DNA of 64,000 nucleotides from an uncultured Flavobacteriales bacterium (GCA_946482515.1 CAMLRS010000001.1:310001-374000), one strand, 5' to 3'. Shown: positions 16,946 to 25,992, counted from the stretch's first letter. Numbers and translations: made by a program. Notes: generated by a model from the letters alone, not told the origin.

Positions 16946-17230
16946 ATGAAGAAGTATTTGATGCCCTTCCGGAACAAGTATCTGCTGGCGTTTACCATTT
17001 TCATGGTTTACAACCTGTTCCTGGACGATATCGACGTCTTCAATATCATCAATCAGAACCGTCGCTTGGCGAAGCTGCGTGCCGATGAATCAGAAATCAC
17101 ACTCAAGCTGAAAGAAACCAAGCAAACGCTGCGGGAATTGAAGCACGGATATGCTTTAGAGAAGTATGCGCGCGAGGAGAAGCTCTTTAAGAAGGACAAC
17201 GAAGATATTTTCGTGATTACCTACGAGTAA
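16946..17230 (+). CDS. FtsB/DivIC-type septum formation initiator
   Basis: 94 aa, typical length. A short cytoplasmic N-terminus (MKKYLMPFRNK) leads to one TM helix (about 12-27), then a coiled coil (INQNRRLAKLRADESEITLKLKETKQTLRELK) and a C-terminal block, EKYAREEKLFKKDNEDIFVI, which matches the DivIC/FtsB signature EKIAREKYGMKKPGEDVYVI. It scaffolds divisome assembly with FtsL and FtsQ in the periplasm. Its stop codon abuts, without any gap, the stop of the convergent SpoIID-like gene. Confidence 0.88.
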   Translation: MKKYLMPFRNKYLLAFTIFMVYNLFLDDIDVFNIINQNRRLAKLRADESEITLKLKETKQTLRELKHGYALEKYAREEKLFKKDNEDIFVITYE

Positions 17231-18403
17231 TTAGTCCAGCCGCCCTTTCTGATTGAAAAACTGCTGCTCGTTGTAGTTGATCACTTTTACTCCCGGAAAA
17301 TAATACAATGCGATCTGCAGGTATGAATAGCCGTACCGCGCCATTTTCATTGCACCTTCCTGGCACAATCCCACGCCATGACCGTAACCGCGGCCGCGCA
17401 GCACTATTTCTTCGCCTTCAGGATAACAATTGAAAAAAGTGGATTTTAATCCAAACTTTTCGCGGATATCGCGCAGTGGAATGCCCAGCCATGGGTATTG
17501 GAAAAACGCGCTGCGCTCGGGCTGATTGAAGGTGTAAATCATCGGACCGAGCACGCTGTCGTTGACCGGGTAATCGTAGCGCGATACTAAGAAATTGCGC
17601 CATTCGGTCTGCGGAATGCGTTTCTCCCATGTCGCCTGGCGGGTGTAAATACAAAACGTGTCCTTGAAGGTGCGCAGGTAGGGAATTTTGGTATTCCAGA
17701 CGTAATCCGGCTCGCTGGTCTGTCCGCCGCAATTGGCGTGAAAATACGCGTCTACAAGCTGGTTGCGCTCGTCTACCATGATCATGCCTGACGTCTGGTG
17801 CACGGCGGTATCGATCAATGGTGTAAAACGGAGCTGGTTGTGATAGGCCTGGCAATGCACACGGTCGCAGAGACCAAAGCCTTCCTTGGCGTGGCGCTCC
17901 TTGTATTTCATCGCATAGGTGCGGCTCATCAGCGCCTGCACTTTGTAGTATTCGAGGTCGCGACCGCCGCCGCCTTCGGATTCCACAACACCATCGAGGT
18001 AGTTTTGCATGTCGACCAGGTTCACGATCGTAAGACCTTTTTCGCCAGCGATGATTTCCGCGTCGTCTTTGTACTTTCGTTCCTTGATTTGTCCGCTGCG
18101 AGGGCTGTAAGTGAGCGAATGACCGTTTTTCGTGGAAATCAGCAGCACTTTGTCCACAACTGCTACTTCGTTCACACCAATTTTCAGGGAAAGCCGCTTA
18201 TCGGCCGTCAGGGTAATGTCGACAAATTCATTGGGCAGAATGGTTCCGAACTCGGTCGAGTCGCCGATCACATTGTAGCTGCCATCGTTGTAGGCAAACA
18301 CCATGCGTTTGATCTCATAATCGCGAAACACGCCGACGCGCAGCTGTTGGGCAGCCAGCGAAAACGACATGCAGAGCAATAAAAAGACGAGCAACTGCCT
18401 CAT
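17231..18403 (-). CDS. SpoIID/LytB domain protein
   Basis: 390 aa. Sec signal MRQLLVFLLLCMSFSLAAQ, then a beta-rich N-terminal half and the SpoIID domain: LVDMQNYLDGVVESEGGGGRDLEYYKVQALMSRTYAMK, where the family's E (VVxxE) and the KAQAxxARTYA-like block are seen. Further on come HCQAYHN, TSGMIMVDERNQLVDAYFHANCGGQTS, and GRGYGHGVGLCQEGAMKMA, the hallmark C-terminal G-H-G-V-G-x-x-Q-x-G-A motif. SpoIID cleaves peptidoglycan glycan chains lacking stem peptides; in non-sporulating Bacteroidota it is presumably a periplasmic lytic transglycosylase. It lies 42 nt downstream of lpxB but has its own -7 box in that gap. Confidence 0.88.
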   Translation of the reverse strand: MRQLLVFLLLCMSFSLAAQQLRVGVFRDYEIKRMVFAYNDGSYNVIGDSTEFGTILPNEFVDITLTADKRLSLKIGVNEVAVVDKVLLISTKNGHSLTYSPRSGQIKERKYKDDAEIIAGEKGLTIVNLVDMQNYLDGVVESEGGGGRDLEYYKVQALMSRTYAMKYKERHAKEGFGLCDRVHCQAYHNQLRFTPLIDTAVHQTSGMIMVDERNQLVDAYFHANCGGQTSEPDYVWNTKIPYLRTFKDTFCIYTRQATWEKRIPQTEWRNFLVSRYDYPVNDSVLGPMIYTFNQPERSAFFQYPWLGIPLRDIREKFGLKSTFFNCYPEGEEIVLRGRGYGHGVGLCQEGAMKMARYGYSYLQIALYYFPGVKVINYNEQQFFNQKGRLD

Positions 18404-18407
18404 TTTA

Positions 18408-18415
18408 CAAAATTA
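18408..18415 (-). promoter_or_regulatory. -7 box of the SpoIID-like gene (TAATTTTG)
   Basis: A perfect TAnnTTTG match on the minus strand, 4 nt from the ATG at 18403, inside the 42-nt gap after lpxB. It suggests separate leaderless transcription. Confidence 0.5.
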
Positions 18416-18445
18416 CGCGCAGGTAACCCGGTAATGGTGACCTGC

Positions 18446-19564
18446 TTAAATAGTTTTCAACAAGGATTGTGCAACTTTTCGGCTCGCACCGCCTTCTCCC
18501 AGTATTTTTTTCAGGTAAGCATAATCGGCCAGCAGGCGATCGTGCTCCGAACCGCCGGGCAGCACTTTGCGCAATTCCGCTTCCATACGCGCCGGTGTGC
18601 AATCGTTCTGGATGAGCTCCGTAACGGCCGGTTTGTCGAGAATGAGGTTCACGAGCGCAATGTATTTCACATTCACCACGCGCTTGGCAATGGCGAAAGA
18701 AATCGGAGATCCGACATAGCAAACCACTTCCGGAACACCGAACAAAGCGGTTTCCAGGGTGGCTGTTCCCGATGTCACCAACGCACCCGTTGCGTGTTCC
18801 AGGATCGCATACGTTTTCCCGAAAAAGAGCTCGGCTTTCACGGATGAATCGATGAATTGCTCGTAAAACGACGTCGGAAGGTTCGGTGCCCCGGCAATCA
18901 AAATGCGGTATTCGGGAAACGCTTTCGCCGTTTCGAGCATCAGCGGCAGCTTTTTGCTGATCTCCTGCTTCCGGCTTCCGGGCAACAATGCGATGATCGG
19001 TCGCGGGTCTGTTGTTTCGGGCTCGAACTGCAGATTACCGGCTTCTTCAAAGCGTGCTATCGCATCGAGCAGCGGGTGGCCAACGAAGTTCACTTCGTAG
19101 TCGAATTTCCGAAAAAACTCCTGTTCGAACGGCAGAATGGCATGCAAAACATCGACGTTTTCCTTGATGGTGTAAACGCGATTTTGTTTCCAGGCCCAGA
19201 CAGAAGGTGAAATGTAAAAATGGACTTTATATCCCTGTTCGTGTGCCCATTTCGCCATCCGCAGGTTGAAGCCGGGATAGTCGATGAACAGGATCACGTC
19301 GGGATGAAATTGCTTGATATCTTCTTTGCAAAAGCGAATGTTCCGGAAGATGGTACGGATGTTCATCAGCACTTCCACGAAGCCCATAAACGCCAGCTCG
19401 CGAATGTGCTTGGCCATGGTACCACCTTCGGCCTGCATGGCATCGCCGCCCCAGAAACGGATGTCGAGATCCGGATCCATGCGGAACAGCTCACGCATCA
19501 CATTGCTTCCGTGCAAATCGCCGGATGCTTCACCGGCAACGATGTAGATCTTTTTTCCTGCCAT
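18446..19564 (-). CDS. lpxB: LpxB, lipid-A-disaccharide synthase
   Basis: 372 aa. LpxB joins UDP-diacylglucosamine and lipid X to form the disaccharide core of lipid A at the inner membrane. It is a GT19 enzyme with GEASGDLHGSNVMREL at the N-terminus, FIDYPGFNLRMAKWA, YISPSVWAWKQNRVY, ALLPGSRKQEI, and VTSGTATLETALFGVP, all diagnostic. The chosen ATG at 19564 overlaps the stop of the upstream small membrane protein (TGATG), so translation is coupled. An ATG 39 nt further upstream was rejected for that reason. Third gene of the surE operon. Confidence 0.96.
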   Translation of the reverse strand: MAGKKIYIVAGEASGDLHGSNVMRELFRMDPDLDIRFWGGDAMQAEGGTMAKHIRELAFMGFVEVLMNIRTIFRNIRFCKEDIKQFHPDVILFIDYPGFNLRMAKWAHEQGYKVHFYISPSVWAWKQNRVYTIKENVDVLHAILPFEQEFFRKFDYEVNFVGHPLLDAIARFEEAGNLQFEPETTDPRPIIALLPGSRKQEISKKLPLMLETAKAFPEYRILIAGAPNLPTSFYEQFIDSSVKAELFFGKTYAILEHATGALVTSGTATLETALFGVPEVVCYVGSPISFAIAKRVVNVKYIALVNLILDKPAVTELIQNDCTPARMEAELRKVLPGGSEHDRLLADYAYLKKILGEGGASRKVAQSLLKTI

Positions 19565-19875
19565 CAGGAGAAGTTGGCGTAAAGGATGAACGGAAGGAAA
19601 CACGCCGAACCGATGATAATGCCTTTCGCCAGGTCGTAGCGCTCGCGATTGAGGAAAAAGTAGAACACGGCGAGATTCGGGATCACGGCCAGCGATACAA
19701 TCTTGCTTTGTTTGATGGTGCTGCCGGCGAATTCATCCCACAGGATGTTGAACGTGCGCGTGCTGTCGGCCCAGGAAAGCAGAGCGATAACGAGCGGAAC
19801 ACAAATCAGCGGAACGAGCATTCCAATGATCCAGCCCGCAATCATGCGTTTATTGAGCGAAAATCGCTTTTTCAT
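19564..19875 (-). CDS. Small membrane protein between surE and lpxB, hypothetical
   Basis: 103 aa. Basic N-terminus (MKKRFSLNKR), TM helix about 12-33, a soluble loop of about 35 residues (SWADSTRTFNILWDEFAGS), TM helix about 58-72 (SLAVIPNLAVFYFF), a short basic turn NRERYDLAKG, then TM helix about 84-102 (IIIGSACFLPFILYA). No named family is recognised. Both ends overlap neighbours: its ATG overlaps the surE stop (ATGA) and its stop overlaps the lpxB start. Such tight coupling suggests a role linked to lipid A or envelope synthesis. Confidence 0.8.
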   Translation of the reverse strand: MKKRFSLNKRMIAGWIIGMLVPLICVPLVIALLSWADSTRTFNILWDEFAGSTIKQSKIVSLAVIPNLAVFYFFLNRERYDLAKGIIIGSACFLPFILYANFS

Positions 19876-20636
19876 ACAAGTTGTTCTTTTAAGAGATGAA
19901 TGGTATCGTGCGCGGTCAGATCGAATTGCGTAGGCACAACACTCGCATAACCGTGTTCAATGGCGTAAAGATCGGTGTCTTTTGCTTCTTCTTTGGCATC
20001 AAACGAGCCGCTGAGCCAGTAATAGGTTTTTCCAAACTGGTCGACGCGCTTATCGAACCGGTCTTCCCAGAATGCATACGCCTGTCGGCAAACGCTGATG
20101 CCGCGGAAGTTTTCCGGAAGCACATTGGGGATGTTCACATTCAGGCAAACGCCTTTCGGAAGGCCGCTTTTCAACACTGCCGGAACCAGCTGGCTCACCA
20201 CCATTTTTGCAACGGTGAAGTCGGCATCATGATCGAAATTATCCAACGAAAAACCAATGCTCGGAATGTGTTCCATCGCGCCCTCCACTGCCGCCGACAT
20301 CGTACCGGAGTACAAAACGTTGGTCGACGTATTGGCGCCGTGATTGATTCCGGAAAGCAATAAATCCGGCTTGCGGTGAAGCACTTCGTAAACGCCCAGC
20401 TTCACACAATCGACCGGCGTTCCGGAGCAGGAATAGGATTCAATGCCCTCGAATACTTCGGAAGGATAGAGCCGCAGGATGTCGTGGATCGTGATCGCAT
20501 GTCCCATTCCCGATTGTGGTTTATCGGGTGCAATCACCACGATATCACCGAACGGACGAGCAGCCTCCACAAGTGAAGCAATTCCCTTTGACAGCAGGCT
20601 ATCGTCGTTGGTAATGAAGATCAGCGGACGGCTCAT
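19872..20636 (-). CDS. surE: SurE, 5'/3'-nucleotidase
   Basis: 254 aa, normal length. SurE removes phosphate from nucleoside 5'- and 3'-monophosphates. Metal site: ITNDDSLLSKGI with Asp11 and Asp12 (the usual G after NDD is Ser here), VIAPDKPQSGMGHAIT with the conserved Ser, SCSGTPVDCVKLG, and LLLSGINHGANTSTNVLYSGTMSAAVEGA with the conserved Asn. First gene of the surE-membrane protein-lpxB operon; no good -7 box was found before it. Confidence 0.96.
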   Translation of the reverse strand: MSRPLIFITNDDSLLSKGIASLVEAARPFGDIVVIAPDKPQSGMGHAITIHDILRLYPSEVFEGIESYSCSGTPVDCVKLGVYEVLHRKPDLLLSGINHGANTSTNVLYSGTMSAAVEGAMEHIPSIGFSLDNFDHDADFTVAKMVVSQLVPAVLKSGLPKGVCLNVNIPNVLPENFRGISVCRQAYAFWEDRFDKRVDQFGKTYYWLSGSFDAKEEAKDTDLYAIEHGYASVVPTQFDLTAHDTIHLLKEQLV

Positions 20637-20669
20637 GATGAAATTTTGGCTAAAGATACTTTTTAGTTT

Positions 20670-20816
20670 TTGAGTTACTAGTTGGAAGTTAGAAGTTACG
20701 AGTTGATGAGTTTGCGGGTTGGTGAGTTGGTGAGTTGGTGAGTTGGTGAGTTGGTGAGTTGGTGAGTTTAGGTATAATTCAAAAAACCAACTAAGTAACT
20801 CTGAAACTCGTAACTA
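20670..20816. repeat. GTTGGTGA minisatellite inside an imperfect inverted repeat
   Basis: Six exact tandem copies of the 8-mer GTTGGTGA occupy 20718-20765. They are preceded by degenerate units (GAGTTACTAGTTGGAAGTTA) and followed by CCAACTAAGTAACTC, so the flanks GAGTTACTAGTTGG and CCAACTAAGTAACTC can pair around the array. It separates surE from the beta-propeller gene on the same strand. Related to the blocks at 6817 and 58362. Confidence 0.85.
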
Positions 20817-22421
20817 TTCAACTAAAAAGCTGTAGATCTTATTTCCGCGGGCACCAACTACGATGCGATTTCCCCAGGCGATGGGCGATGATTCGAATAC
20901 GGCCGGGAAGCGTTGTTGAACGATAATGGCCCCGGTAAGGCCGTCAATCAGATAAATTCCGCCATACACATCCGTGAAAAAGACGTAGCAACGACCTTCT
21001 TTGTCGTAAAGGTCAATCGGTGAAGCCCAGCTGTAGCTTTGCATCGGGATGCTGAACCGTTCTTTGCCCGTTCGTTTGTCGATGGCTACGAATTCGCCGT
21101 TGAGCTGATCACTGGTACGCGAAAAAATACCGTAAACAAGATTGCTTGCTTTTTGTTTTCCGGGTAAAAGCGTTGCCAGGACACCACCGCTGTTGGTTTT
21201 GCCGGCAACAATCGAACCGTAGCATTCGCGTTCGATGCGCCAGATTTCTTTCCCGGTCAGCGCGTCGATCTTACGCATGCAGGCTTTGCCTTTCACGCCC
21301 TGTTTGTCGACTTCATTACCGACATACAGGAACGGATGCCCTTTTTCATTGCAATCGATCACCATGCTGGCATCGGTGTCGTCGAAATTATCCAGCAACC
21401 ACACCGGGCGCAGGTTCATGAGGTTCAGGCAGAAAATATTGCCGCTGTTGTCACCGAAAAAGCCCAGGTTCTTATACGCCCCGAAGCTTGCTTCCAGCCC
21501 GGGATGCGGATGCGCCGCAACACTGTAACGGAATTTCGCCGGCTTCCCTACCGTTCCGTCGGTTTGCACCAGCGCTTTGTAGATCTGTCCGTTTTCTGCC
21601 GGGTGAAACCAATAGCCCGAAACAGGATCGATCAGCGAGTTGCTGTCAAACGCACCCCACAACCGGCGGGATTCAGGATCCATACCAGTACGATACAGCA
21701 CTTCTTCGCCGGTGAACATATTGAAGACATACGAACCGAAGCGATCGCCATTCGGGATGCCTTGTCCTACGATCAGCAGTCCGTTCATGCGCGGATCAAC
21801 CGAAACCGTTCCTTTGATAGGATTGTGGATGCTCAGGTGAGGCCGCGTCGGTTTTCCGGTGACGAAATCGAGAAAGTAAATGTCACCGCACAACGATCCC
21901 ACAACGATTTCCCGGAAGTTTTCATCCGTGACGAACTCCGGTTTCAGGCCGTGTAGCTGATTGCGGGCTTCTTCGGGCCATTGCACAACGAGTGGCTGAC
22001 CTGTCCAACCGGTTCCGCCGCCCCAGACACCAAATTCAGAAAGCCTGGAATCGTAACCGGTAGCGAATTCCCAATCGAGCTGAATGCTGTTGGGCTTGCT
22101 GTTCAATGTTCCGCGTGTAGGACGATTGCGCTGCGCATTTCCCCGGAAACAAAAGATGCCGCACGAATCGTTGTACTGATCGCCGAAGAGGATTTTGACC
22201 GTTGTATCCTGGTTTTCCGGATGCAGAATGGCATATTCCATTCCTTCCAGCGCCTGGCTTTCCAATGCCAGTGGCTCCGGTTCTCCGGGAAGAATTTCTT
22301 CGATGAACGCCGGCAGCATTTTGACTTCCGGCTTATAGTAATGCGCAAGAATCCCGACGGCTAAATAGCCCAGGCAAAAAACCAGTCCGTAGCTTAAAAA
22401 GATGATCAGGAAGCGCTTCAT
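20814..22421 (-). CDS. PQQ-like beta-propeller repeat protein, membrane-anchored
   Basis: 535 aa. One N-terminal TM anchor (MKRFLIIFLSYGLVFCLGYLA) without lipobox is followed by a periplasmic beta-propeller. Blade-like units: IVVGSLCGDIYFLDFVTGKPTRP, SYVFNMFTGEEVLYR, LGFFGDNSGNIFCLNLMNLRPVW, CMRKIDALTGKEIWRIERE, FVAIDKRTGKERFSIPM, and YVFFTDVYGGIYLIDGLTGAIIVQQRF. The D-x-x-T-G-x-x-x-W pattern is that of PQQ-dependent dehydrogenase and BamB propellers, but cofactor-binding residues cannot be shown. Probably a structural or scaffold propeller. The ATG at 22421 is favoured because a -7 box lies 5 nt upstream. Confidence 0.8.
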   Translation of the reverse strand: MKRFLIIFLSYGLVFCLGYLAVGILAHYYKPEVKMLPAFIEEILPGEPEPLALESQALEGMEYAILHPENQDTTVKILFGDQYNDSCGIFCFRGNAQRNRPTRGTLNSKPNSIQLDWEFATGYDSRLSEFGVWGGGTGWTGQPLVVQWPEEARNQLHGLKPEFVTDENFREIVVGSLCGDIYFLDFVTGKPTRPHLSIHNPIKGTVSVDPRMNGLLIVGQGIPNGDRFGSYVFNMFTGEEVLYRTGMDPESRRLWGAFDSNSLIDPVSGYWFHPAENGQIYKALVQTDGTVGKPAKFRYSVAAHPHPGLEASFGAYKNLGFFGDNSGNIFCLNLMNLRPVWLLDNFDDTDASMVIDCNEKGHPFLYVGNEVDKQGVKGKACMRKIDALTGKEIWRIERECYGSIVAGKTNSGGVLATLLPGKQKASNLVYGIFSRTSDQLNGEFVAIDKRTGKERFSIPMQSYSWASPIDLYDKEGRCYVFFTDVYGGIYLIDGLTGAIIVQQRFPAVFESSPIAWGNRIVVGARGNKIYSFLVE

Positions 22422-22426
22422 CCTGA

Positions 22427-22434
22427 CAAAATTA
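22427..22434 (-). promoter_or_regulatory. -7 box of the beta-propeller gene (TAATTTTG)
   Basis: A perfect TAnnTTTG match on the minus strand, 5 nt from the ATG at 22421; a leaderless mRNA is predicted. Confidence 0.5.
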
Positions 22435-22540
22435 GCTATTGGCACATCGTGTAACGCAGGAGCTTAAAGTGAATTATGAGGCAGTAACTGTTCAAATCGT
22501 TCGGCTGAAACCATAACAAACACAGCCAACTAAGATTGGC

Positions 22541-22572
22541 TTTGCTTCTTTGTGGTAAAGAAGCTATCTTTA
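22541..22572 (+). promoter_or_regulatory. Candidate promoter of the lipoprotein gene
   Basis: TTTG at 22541-22544 and TATCTTTA at 22565-22572 (one mismatch to TAnnTTTG) are 20 nt apart, 22 nt before the ATG. Confidence 0.45.
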
Positions 22573-22594
22573 GTCCACTAAAAAACCTTCCATC

Positions 22595-23092
22595 ATGAAA
22601 AAACTCCTGTCTTTTGCTTTGCTGGCCTTTATCGTAATGACCTTCTACGGTTGTCCGATCGGCCTTGAATATTCCCTCGGCTATACCGACAAAGAAGCCA
22701 TCGATCCGGGTTTGGTGGGCACCTGGGCAATCAGCGAAGGCCAGGACGGCGAAGTGCTGAAGTTGAAAATCGCGAAGAAAGACGCCAACAGCTATGCCGT
22801 CGAAGTGATCGAGCGCGGCGAATTGTATTCCCTCGAAACGGACAAGCTGACCGGCTGGGTAACGAAAGTGGGCGACAGAACGTTCTTCTACGTGAAGCCC
22901 GATAATGAAGAAAAGTTCTACCACTACCATTATGTACTGGAAGGCAAGAAGAAGCTGATCATCCATGATGTAGCGCTGCTCGACGGCGGTGTGGACGCCA
23001 TTTCTTCTACCGAAACGCTGCGTTCACAGGTCGAACGCTCGATTCCTAAAGAAGAATGGGGAAAAGAGAAGCTCGAATACATCCGTCAATAG
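22595..23092 (+). CDS. Probable lipoprotein, hypothetical
   Basis: 165 aa. Hydrophobic N-terminus MKKLLSFALLAFIVMTFYGC with Cys20 in lipobox position; the FYGC box is not perfect but acceptable in this phylum. The mature protein has a short conserved-looking start, DPGLVGTWAISE, like the LxGxW opening of small lipocalin-like domains, followed by beta strands (EVLKLKIAKKDANSYAVEVIE, GWVTKVGDRTFFYVKPD, KFYHYHYVLEGKKKLIIHDV). A lipid- or ligand-binding role is only a guess. Single gene with its own promoter. Confidence 0.75.
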   Translation: MKKLLSFALLAFIVMTFYGCPIGLEYSLGYTDKEAIDPGLVGTWAISEGQDGEVLKLKIAKKDANSYAVEVIERGELYSLETDKLTGWVTKVGDRTFFYVKPDNEEKFYHYHYVLEGKKKLIIHDVALLDGGVDAISSTETLRSQVERSIPKEEWGKEKLEYIRQ

Positions 23093-23094
23093 TT

Positions 23095-23110
23095 TTCGCA
23101 GGCTGCTAAG
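23095..23110. repeat. 16-bp word TTCGCAGGCTGCTAAG, left copy
   Basis: An exact match to 26041-26056 in direct orientation. The two copies flank polA at a distance of about 2.95 kb. Confidence 0.6.
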
Positions 23111-23190
23111 AGCATCGGCAGGAAACATCCGGGCCGGTTGCCGATCTATACGGAAATTGCGTAAACTTGTATCCTTCATATTCTTTGGTT

Positions 23191-25992
23191 ATGCTTACGC
23201 CCGTTGTCGATAAAAAACTATTTCTGCTTGACGCCTTTGCGCTCATTTACCGCGCATACTTTGCCTTTGCGAAGAACCCGCGCGTCAATTCCAAAGGCCA
23301 GAACACATCTGCCGCTTTCGGGTTTACCACGGCGCTGATGGACATCCTGCAGAAAGAGCAGCCCACGCACATTGCCGTGGTGTTCGACGCTCCGGGCGGG
23401 GCGACCAATCGTATGACGGATTTCGAATTCTACAAGGCCAACCGCCAGGAAATGCCGGAAGATATCCGTTCGATGATCGAGCCGATCAAGCGCATCATCA
23501 GCGCTTTCCACATTCCTATTTTGTTGCTGGAAGGCTACGAAGCCGACGACATTATCGGAACATTGGCCAAGTGCGCTGAAAAAGAAGGCTTTTTGACCTA
23601 CATGATGACGCCGGACAAGGATTTCGGCCAGCTCGTAAGCGATAAGACATTCATCTACAAACCGGGTCGTGGTGGCGATCCTGCTACGATCATGGGTGTG
23701 AAAGAAGTCTGCGAGAAATTCGAAGTAAGTGATCCGTTACAGGTAATCGACATTCTTGGACTTTGGGGTGATGCTGTCGACAACATTCCGGGAATTCCGG
23801 GCATCGGTGAAAAAACCGCCAAAAAGCTCATCCAGGATTACGGTTCCATGGAAAACCTCTTCGAGCACACCGACGATCTGAAGGGCAAGATGAAGGAAAA
23901 CGTGATCAATTTCAAAGATCAGGGCATCCTTTCCAAAATGCTGGCCACCATCATTACCGATGTACCGGTTCCGTTCGATCCGCTCGATCTCAAGCTCGAC
24001 GATCCGGATCTCGAAAAAGTCAAAGAAATTTTCACCGAGCTCGAATTCCGCAACCTGGCGAAAAAACTCACCGGCGAAGAGATCGTTATAACATCTGCCA
24101 CCTCTGAAAACGGCCAGCTCGACCTGTTCGGCACGCAAAGCCTGGTGGAAGTGCAGCAGGCACAACCGACATCAGGCTACAAAACCATTGCAACTGAAAA
24201 GCCGAGTTATCACCTGGTAACACTGCCGGAAGAACGCGCTGAGCTCTTGAAAAAGCTGCTCGAGCAAACACAGGTTTGCTTCGATACGGAAACCACCGAC
24301 ATTGAAGCATTGCACGCCGATTTGGTCGGCATGTCGTTCTCGTTCCAGGCCCGTGAAGCTTATTATGTGGCCGTTCCACGCGATTTTGATCAGGCTAAGC
24401 AGCTCGTACATGAATTTGCACCTTTCTTTCAGTCGAAAACGATTGAGAAGATTGCCCACAATATGAAGTACGACATGCAGGTCTTACTGCGTTACGATCT
24501 TGAAATCGAAGGTCCGCTGTTCGACACCATGATCGCGCATTACCTCATCCAGCCTGAATCCAAGCAGGGCATGGATTTCCTGTCGCAGTACTACCTGAAT
24601 TACCAGCCGATCAGCATCGAAACGCTCATCGGTAAAAAGGGAAAAGGACAAGGAAATATGGGCGACCTGGCACCGGAAGCTATTTGCGACTACGCCTGCG
24701 AAGATGCCGATATTACCTTCCAGCTGAAGCAATTGTTTGCACCGCAGATCGCGAAAGAACACCTTGCCGAGCTGTTCCATACGATGGAAATGCCGCTCGT
24801 TCGCGTGCTGGCCGATATGGAAAGAGAAGGCATTGCGATCGATGTCGACCATTTGAAAAATTACTCCGCCCAGCTCGAGCAGGAAATCATCACGCTTGAA
24901 GCACAGATCAAGGAAGAAGCCGGCATTCCGTTCAATGTCGACTCGCCCAAACAATTGGGTGAAGTGCTGTTCGATCACATGAAAATCTCTTCGAAAGCCA
25001 AGAAGACCAAAACCGGTCAGTATGCTACTTCCGAAGACATTTTGCAGCAGCACAAGAACGATCATGCCATCATCCCGATGATCCTTGATTACCGTCAGAT
25101 GAAAAAGCTCAAATCGACCTACGTAGATCCGCTTCCGACCATGATGGACCGCGTAGACGGGCGCGTACACACGAGCTTTATGCAAACGGTGACTGCGACC
25201 GGGCGTCTGAGCTCCAACAACCCGAACCTGCAGAACATTCCGATCCGCACCGAACGTGGGAAAGAGATCCGCCGGGCGTTCATTGCACGCAACGCCGATT
25301 ATAAGCTGATGTCGGCCGATTACTCCCAGATCGAGCTCCGCGTGATCGCCGCATTGAGCAACGACCAATCGATGATACAGGCTTTCCGCGACGGGACCGA
25401 TATTCACCGTGCAACAGCGGCAAAAGTATTTCATACAGCATTGGAAGACGTAACCAAAGACCAGCGTAGTGCGGCCAAAGCAGTGAACTTCGGAATCATT
25501 TACGGACAATCGGCTTTCGGTTTATCGCAGAACCTCGGCATCAGTCGTACAGAAGCCAAACAGATCATCGACAGCTACTTCGCGCAGTATTCCACGATCA
25601 AAACCTACATGGACGAAGCGGTGAACAACGCCCGCGAGAAAGGCTATGTGGAAACGATCATGCAGCGCCGCCGCTATTTGCCGGATATCAATTCCGCCAA
25701 CGCCGTCGTGCGCGGTTTTGCCGAGCGAAATGCCATTAACGCGCCTATCCAGGGTTCCGCAGCGGATATTGTGAAGCTCGCCATGGTGGCCGTTTCGAAA
25801 GCCATGAAAGAAGCCAACGTACAATCGAAAATGATCCTGCAAGTACACGATGAATTGGTTTTCGACGTCCACAAAGACGAACACGAAATCATGAAAGCGC
25901 TGGTGAAAAAAGCCATGGAAGGTGCCGTTCAACTGGCTGTTCCGATGGAAGTCGAAATGGAACTGGCGGATAACTGGCTGGAGGCGCATTAA
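23191..25992 (+). CDS. polA: PolA, DNA polymerase I
   Basis: 933 aa, full length. It fills gaps and removes RNA primers in replication and repair. The 5' nuclease domain (about 1-290) has FLLDAFALIYRAYFAF, AVVFDAPGG, YEADDIIGTLA, MMTPDKDFGQLV and GIPGIGEKTAKKLI. The 3'-5' exonuclease (about 320-500) keeps its acidic residues, CFDTETTDIEAL and EKIAHNMKYDMQVL, so proofreading is likely active. The polymerase domain shows TATGRLSSNNPNLQNIPIR, MSADYSQIELRVIA (motif A), KAVNFGIIYGQSAFGLSQ (motif B) and ILQVHDELVFDV (motif C). Start at 23191, just after TATTCTTTGG, rather than the ATG 24 nt upstream. Monocistronic. Confidence 0.97.
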   Translation: MLTPVVDKKLFLLDAFALIYRAYFAFAKNPRVNSKGQNTSAAFGFTTALMDILQKEQPTHIAVVFDAPGGATNRMTDFEFYKANRQEMPEDIRSMIEPIKRIISAFHIPILLLEGYEADDIIGTLAKCAEKEGFLTYMMTPDKDFGQLVSDKTFIYKPGRGGDPATIMGVKEVCEKFEVSDPLQVIDILGLWGDAVDNIPGIPGIGEKTAKKLIQDYGSMENLFEHTDDLKGKMKENVINFKDQGILSKMLATIITDVPVPFDPLDLKLDDPDLEKVKEIFTELEFRNLAKKLTGEEIVITSATSENGQLDLFGTQSLVEVQQAQPTSGYKTIATEKPSYHLVTLPEERAELLKKLLEQTQVCFDTETTDIEALHADLVGMSFSFQAREAYYVAVPRDFDQAKQLVHEFAPFFQSKTIEKIAHNMKYDMQVLLRYDLEIEGPLFDTMIAHYLIQPESKQGMDFLSQYYLNYQPISIETLIGKKGKGQGNMGDLAPEAICDYACEDADITFQLKQLFAPQIAKEHLAELFHTMEMPLVRVLADMEREGIAIDVDHLKNYSAQLEQEIITLEAQIKEEAGIPFNVDSPKQLGEVLFDHMKISSKAKKTKTGQYATSEDILQQHKNDHAIIPMILDYRQMKKLKSTYVDPLPTMMDRVDGRVHTSFMQTVTATGRLSSNNPNLQNIPIRTERGKEIRRAFIARNADYKLMSADYSQIELRVIAALSNDQSMIQAFRDGTDIHRATAAKVFHTALEDVTKDQRSAAKAVNFGIIYGQSAFGLSQNLGISRTEAKQIIDSYFAQYSTIKTYMDEAVNNAREKGYVETIMQRRRYLPDINSANAVVRGFAERNAINAPIQGSAADIVKLAMVAVSKAMKEANVQSKMILQVHDELVFDVHKDEHEIMKALVKKAMEGAVQLAVPMEVEMELADNWLEAH

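Noticed and set aside
17231..18403. Evidence for sporulation (SpoIID, SpoIIM, SpoIIE names)
   Set aside because: These are domain names shared by non-sporulating bacteria; no other sporulation gene is seen.
20718..20765. CRISPR array
   Set aside because: The 8-bp units are directly adjacent with no spacers, and no cas genes are present.
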